DNA from: Yaniella flava
GTDB lineage: Bacteria > Actinomycetota > Actinomycetes > Actinomycetales > Micrococcaceae
Assembly (NCBI RefSeq): GCF_039529295.1
Contig: NZ_BAAAMN010000008.1
Span: forward strand, 1 to 64,000
Direction: 5' to 3'
DNA: 64,000 bases
Positions within the stretch are counted from its first letter, which is position 1; each line of letters starts with the position of its first letter. Positions 60,665 through 64,000 of this stretch are shown here, piece after piece. Under the pieces are notes generated by a model. The model was not told the DNA's origin. It did not search any database and saw only the letters and a program-made list of their open reading frames with translations. A program made the position numbers and the translations under genes.

Positions 60665-62116
60665 ATGAGCCTCCCACATCTCACCTCACAGTATGCCGAT
60701 GCGTTCCCTGAGCTCGTCCGGCACGCCACACCTGCTCCGACACCCGACCCTCAGCTGGTGCTACTCAACCACGAACTCGCCATCGAGATCGGCCTCGATC
60801 CCGCATGGCTCACCACGGGCGAGGGCATCGACTTTCTGTTGGGCCACACGCTGCCCGATTCCACCGAGCCCTTCGCCCAGGCGTATGCCGGCCACCAATT
60901 CGGTGGCTACGTTCCGTTACTCGGCGATGGTCGTGCCGTGCTCACCGGGGAACTGACCGTCGATGACCAGCTGATCGACATCCATCTGAAGGGCAGCGGT
61001 CCCACACCTTTTTCTCGTCCTGGCTCTGACGGGTACGCGGCACTGGGCCCTATGCTGCGCGAGTATCTGATCTCCGAGGCCGTGTATGCGCTGGGCATTT
61101 CAACCTCCCGCGCGCTGGCCGTGATCACCACCGGCAACACCATCTTGCGGGAGGCCGAACAGCCCGCTGCGGTCCTCGTCCGTACGGGCCCGTCCCACAT
61201 TCGCGTCGGGACGTTTGAATATGTCCGCGCCAAAAAGGACTTGGAGTTGCTCCAACGGGTGACGAATTACAGTCTGACGCGTCATTATCCGCATGTTGAG
61301 GCCGAGAACCCTGCACTCGCCCTGTTAGAGCACGTGGTGGCCCGTCAGGCGCAGCTGTTGGCATCGTGGATGCACGCGGGCCTGATCCACGGGGTGATGA
61401 ACACCGATAATATGACGATCGCGGGGCATTCGATTGACTTCGGTCCGGTGGCCTTTCTCGATGCTTTCGATCCCAATGCGGTGTTTTCGTCGATCGATTT
61501 CGCGGGACGGTATGCCTACGGGAATCAGCCGGTCATCGCCGAATGGAATCTTTCTCGCTTCGCCGAGGCACTGTTACCCGTCATCATGCAGCCGGGTGAT
61601 GAACAACTCTTGACTCAAGATGAGGCGGTCACTGCCGCAACGGAAACCGTGGTGTGCTTTCGCTCGATCTACTCCCAGGCATGGGCTACAGGCTTTGTGC
61701 GCCGTCTGGGTATTTCCGATGTCGAGGATGGCGCCAGTCTGGGCACCGAAGTATTAGAACAGCTGCGGGCTACGGACACGGATTTCACGTCGTTCTTTGC
61801 AGGACTTGCACGGATCGCGGAGTCGGGTGAGATTCCCGCCGAAATCTCGTTAGAGTTATCAGCTTGGTATCGGCGTTGGTTAGATATGCGTCCTGATGTA
61901 GAGGCGGTCGCGAAGCATAACCCGGTCTATATTCCGCGCAATCATCTCGTGGAGGATGCGATCGAGGATGCTGTGACCGATCGGAACTACGAAACGTTCA
62001 ATACCTTGGCGGCTGCCGTGACGGATCCCTACACGCGCAGGGCGGCCCTTGAGCGGTTTGAACAGCCAGCTTCGATGGCGTTTGCGTTGAATTACCAGAC
62101 GTTCTGTGGCACCTAG
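60665..62116 (+). CDS. selO: SelO/YdiU-type protein AMPylase, Cys form
   Basis: Pseudokinase-fold enzyme that transfers AMP from ATP to protein hydroxyls. 483 residues. Motifs: FAQAYAGHQFGGYVPLLGDG followed by RAV, HLKGSGPTPFSRPGSDG, the catalytic HGVMNTDNMTIAGHSIDFGP. The C terminus is NYQTFCGT; in animal SelO the penultimate region holds Sec, here it is Cys with an ordinary stop after it. AAGGAGCGGTT precedes the ATG. It lies in a genome with selenocysteine ability but does not use it. Confidence 0.95.
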   Translation: MSLPHLTSQYADAFPELVRHATPAPTPDPQLVLLNHELAIEIGLDPAWLTTGEGIDFLLGHTLPDSTEPFAQAYAGHQFGGYVPLLGDGRAVLTGELTVDDQLIDIHLKGSGPTPFSRPGSDGYAALGPMLREYLISEAVYALGISTSRALAVITTGNTILREAEQPAAVLVRTGPSHIRVGTFEYVRAKKDLELLQRVTNYSLTRHYPHVEAENPALALLEHVVARQAQLLASWMHAGLIHGVMNTDNMTIAGHSIDFGPVAFLDAFDPNAVFSSIDFAGRYAYGNQPVIAEWNLSRFAEALLPVIMQPGDEQLLTQDEAVTAATETVVCFRSIYSQAWATGFVRRLGISDVEDGASLGTEVLEQLRATDTDFTSFFAGLARIAESGEIPAEISLELSAWYRRWLDMRPDVEAVAKHNPVYIPRNHLVEDAIEDAVTDRNYETFNTLAAAVTDPYTRRAALERFEQPASMAFALNYQTFCGT

Positions 62117-62143
62117 CCGAAACCAAAACGTCTTCAAATGCAG

Positions 62144-62179
62144 TGATGCCGCCCGAGGTGATTCCCTCGGACGGCATCA
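62144..62179. terminator. Bidirectional hairpin terminator after selO
   Basis: TGATGCCG-C-CCGAGG pairs with CCTCGG-A-CGGCATCA around a TGATTC-type loop, giving 14 bp of stem with one mismatch. It separates the convergent selO and glutamate-synthase-like genes. Confidence 0.85.
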
Positions 62180-62223
62180 GCGTTGCTATCTCTCGGCGCT
62201 GTCTCTCTGCACTATGTCAGGAG

Positions 62224-63552
62224 TTACAGCCCACCGTCTTGTCCCGGGACCCAGTTGGTTCCGGCCAGTGGCAGACCGGTCATCGCAGACGACTCAATGG
62301 TGAGTGCGACGAGGTCTTCTGGCTCGAGGTGCGTCACGTGTGATTTCCCGCAGGCACGCGCGATGGTCTGGGCTTCCAGAGTCAGCACCTGCAGGTAGTT
62401 CGCGAGGCGTTTACCTGCTGCTACCGGATCCAGGCGCTTGGAGAGTTCGGGGTCCTGCGTGGTAATTCCGGCAGGGTCGCGACCTTCGTGGAAGTCGTCG
62501 TAGTAGCCGGCAGCCGAACCGATTTGCTCGTACTCCTCGGCCCAGCGTGGGTCATTGTCACCCAGCGCGATGAGGGCCGCAGTGCCGATGGCGACGGTAT
62601 CTGCGCCCAGTGCCAGAGCCTTGGCGACGTCCGCGCCGGTGCGAATACCACCGGAGATGATGAGCTTCACTTTGCGGTGGACGCCCATTTCCTTGAGTGC
62701 TTCGACGGCTGGTCGGATGGCAGCAAGGGTCGGAATGCCAACGTGTTCGATGAACACTTCCTGGGTCGCAGCGGTACCGCCCTGCATGCCGTCAACCACG
62801 ACGACGTCAGCGCCGGCGGCAACGGCCAGCTTCGTGTCGTAGTAGGGACGTGAGGCAGCCACTTTGACGTGGATTGGGACTTTCCAGTCGGTGATTTCGC
62901 GAAGTTCTTCGATCTTCAGTGTCAGGTCGTCTGGTCCGGTCCAGTCTGGGTGACGGCATGCGCTGCGCTGGTCGATGCCCTGTGGCAGGGTGCGCATCTC
63001 GGCAACACGCTCGGAAATCTTTTGGCCCAGCAGCATACCGCTTCCGCCTGGTTTTGCACCCTGGCTGACAACAACCTCGATCGCGTCTGCTTGGCGCAGG
63101 TGATCTGGGTTCATGCCGTAGCGCGATGGCAGCAGCTGGTAGACCAGCTTGGAGGAATGATGACGCTCTTCGTCGGTCATACCGCCGTCACCGGTGGTTG
63201 TTGAGGTTCCCATGGCGGATGCGCCGCGGCCCAGGGCTTCCTTTGCCTGGGCAGACAGCGCGCCGAAGCTCATACCGGCAATCGTAATCGGAATGTCGAG
63301 TTCCATGGGTTGTGATGCAGTGTCAGCACCCATGGTGACGTCGGTATCACAGCGTTCGCGATAGCCTTCCATGGGGTAACGCGAGATGGCAGACCCCAGG
63401 AACAGCAAGTCGTCAAAGTGTGGCACGTCGCGCTTGGCGCCCCAACCGCGGATGTCGTACACGCCCGTGTCGGCAGCATGCTGGATGGCAGCGATGGACG
63501 CTTTGTTAAAAATGGCGGACTCGCGGAGTCCACGATCTTCAGGACTTCTCAT
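62224..63552 (-). CDS. FMN-binding glutamate synthase-type protein (GltB central domain, GlxD/MgsC-like)
   Basis: 442 residues forming the FMN barrel of glutamate synthase: PITIAGMSFGALSAQAKEAL, GRGASAMGTSTTTGDGGM, SQGAKPGGSGMLLGQKISER, GADVVVVDGMQGGTAATQEV and GGIRTGADVAKALALGADTV. The stand-alone domain together with a separate GXGXG-domain gene is the layout of N-methylglutamate synthase-like systems (three or four small genes in place of gltB). The ATG follows the upstream stop directly. Confidence 0.9.
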   Translation of the reverse strand: MRSPEDRGLRESAIFNKASIAAIQHAADTGVYDIRGWGAKRDVPHFDDLLFLGSAISRYPMEGYRERCDTDVTMGADTASQPMELDIPITIAGMSFGALSAQAKEALGRGASAMGTSTTTGDGGMTDEERHHSSKLVYQLLPSRYGMNPDHLRQADAIEVVVSQGAKPGGSGMLLGQKISERVAEMRTLPQGIDQRSACRHPDWTGPDDLTLKIEELREITDWKVPIHVKVAASRPYYDTKLAVAAGADVVVVDGMQGGTAATQEVFIEHVGIPTLAAIRPAVEALKEMGVHRKVKLIISGGIRTGADVAKALALGADTVAIGTAALIALGDNDPRWAEEYEQIGSAAGYYDDFHEGRDPAGITTQDPELSKRLDPVAAGKRLANYLQVLTLEAQTIARACGKSHVTHLEPEDLVALTIESSAMTGLPLAGTNWVPGQDGGL

Positions 63553-64000
63553 TTACTCTCCAGAATTGAAGTGGTACAGGGTACGCGCAGAGCCGTAGCG
63601 GGTAAAGGAGTCGACGTAGTCAGCATCGTTGGCTTCGTCTTCCATGCCCGCATCTTTCAACAGCTGTACCAGCTCTTGCCGGTGTTCGTCGCGCATTTCT
63701 TTGGCGATGCAGTCGGCGCCGAGGGATGCGACGCTACCGCGTACGTACAGGCGAGCTTCAAAAATCGAGTCGCCCAGTGCTTCACCGGCATCGCCACACA
63801 CGACCATACGGCCGGCCTGGGCCATGAATGCGCTGAGACCGCCGATATTGCCTTTGACGACAATGTCGCCACCTTTGAGCGAGATGCCACAACGCGTTGA
63901 CGCGTTGCCGTCAACCACGAGCAGTCCGCCGTGGGCGGTAGCTGCTGCTGATTGGGAGGCGTGACCGTTGATATGGACCTTGCCCGACATCATGTTTTCG
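63553..64000 (-). CDS. GXGXG-domain protein (GltB C-terminal domain, GlxC/MgsB-like), 5' end outside window
   Basis: Repeated beta-helix units GGLLVVDGNAS, GGDIVVKGNIGG, AGRMVVCGDAGEALGDSI and LYVRGSVASLGADC are the GXGXG helix of glutamate synthase. The frame is open to the window edge (ENMMSGKVHINGHA), and full-length family members are about 220-230 residues, so the gene is partial here and starts beyond 64000. It is translated just before the FMN-domain gene. Confidence 0.88.
   Translation of the reverse strand, partial: ENMMSGKVHINGHASQSAAATAHGGLLVVDGNASTRCGISLKGGDIVVKGNIGGLSAFMAQAGRMVVCGDAGEALGDSIFEARLYVRGSVASLGADCIAKEMRDEHRQELVQLLKDAGMEDEANDADYVDSFTRYGSARTLYHFNSGE

Noticed and set aside
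60665..62116. SelO as a selenoprotein
   Set aside because: The C terminus reads FCGT followed by TAG; Cys is encoded at the Sec-equivalent region and no in-frame TGA is present.

Overview
The window looks like a chromosome segment of a mid-to-high-GC actinobacterium, most likely a member of the Micrococcales. The evidence is the actinobacterial gene families (SCO1664/MSMEG_4193 pair, MoxR/VWA pair, cell-wall proteins ending in LAxTG sorting signals), frequent GTG/TTG starts, AAGGAG-type ribosome sites, and ISL3- and IS5-type insertion sequences of actinobacterial style. No species can be named from the sequence alone.

Left part (1-4.5 kb): the 3' end of an IS21-family element (istB remnant plus terminal repeats) abuts a 19-repeat type I-E CRISPR array that has no cas genes in the window. 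A YciI-like gene follows, then a decayed AbiEi/AbiEii-like pair (in-frame amber codon in the first gene, truncation of the second) and a dead IS5-family element with 3-bp target duplications. 4.6-12.4 kb: a wall-anchored 5'-nucleotidase, then a homoprotocatechuate operon: FAH-RraA fusion, GntR regulator, hpaE and hpaD, ending in a strong terminator. 12.6-18.4 kb: a complete type I restriction-modification operon hsdM-hsdS-hsdR. 18.4-23 kb: a 'gene graveyard' with two paralogous papain-like cysteine peptidase genes, hicB with a wrecked hicA, a fragment of a second hpaD, a broken MFS/TetR pair, and a small toxin-antitoxin-like cassette lying between two copies of the SCO1664 3' end. 23-29.8 kb: SCO1664 and MSMEG_4193 family genes, MoxR-type ATPase plus VWA protein, an AlkD-like protein and a PatB/MalY-like C-S lyase.

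29.8-38 kb: fatty/aromatic acyl-CoA genes (thioesterase, acyl-CoA dehydrogenase, LysR, 3-hydroxyacyl-CoA dehydrogenase, enoyl-CoA hydratase). The acyl-CoA dehydrogenase is cut in two by a 3.7-kb composite ISL3 element with a 10-bp direct duplication; its cargo is a GlxA-type regulator, an ABM monooxygenase and a tRNA 3' fragment. 38.2-48 kb: a complete selenocysteine module. It has a formate dehydrogenase whose large subunit contains an in-frame UGA in the Sec position followed by a SECIS-like hairpin, the Fe-S and membrane subunits, and selD, tRNA-Sec, selA and selB. 48-49.7 kb: hpaH and hpaI, preceded by the same TCGTATACGA palindrome that stands in front of the first hpa operon, so the two loci probably form one regulon.

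49.7-64 kb: an amidase gene with an in-frame TGA, a hotdog thioesterase, a threonine aldolase, a very large wall-anchored GH92 mannosidase-phosphoesterase fusion, a cyclase-TPP enzyme pair, a SelO-type AMPylase (Cys form), and two glutamate-synthase-like genes (FMN domain and GXGXG domain), the last running off the window edge.
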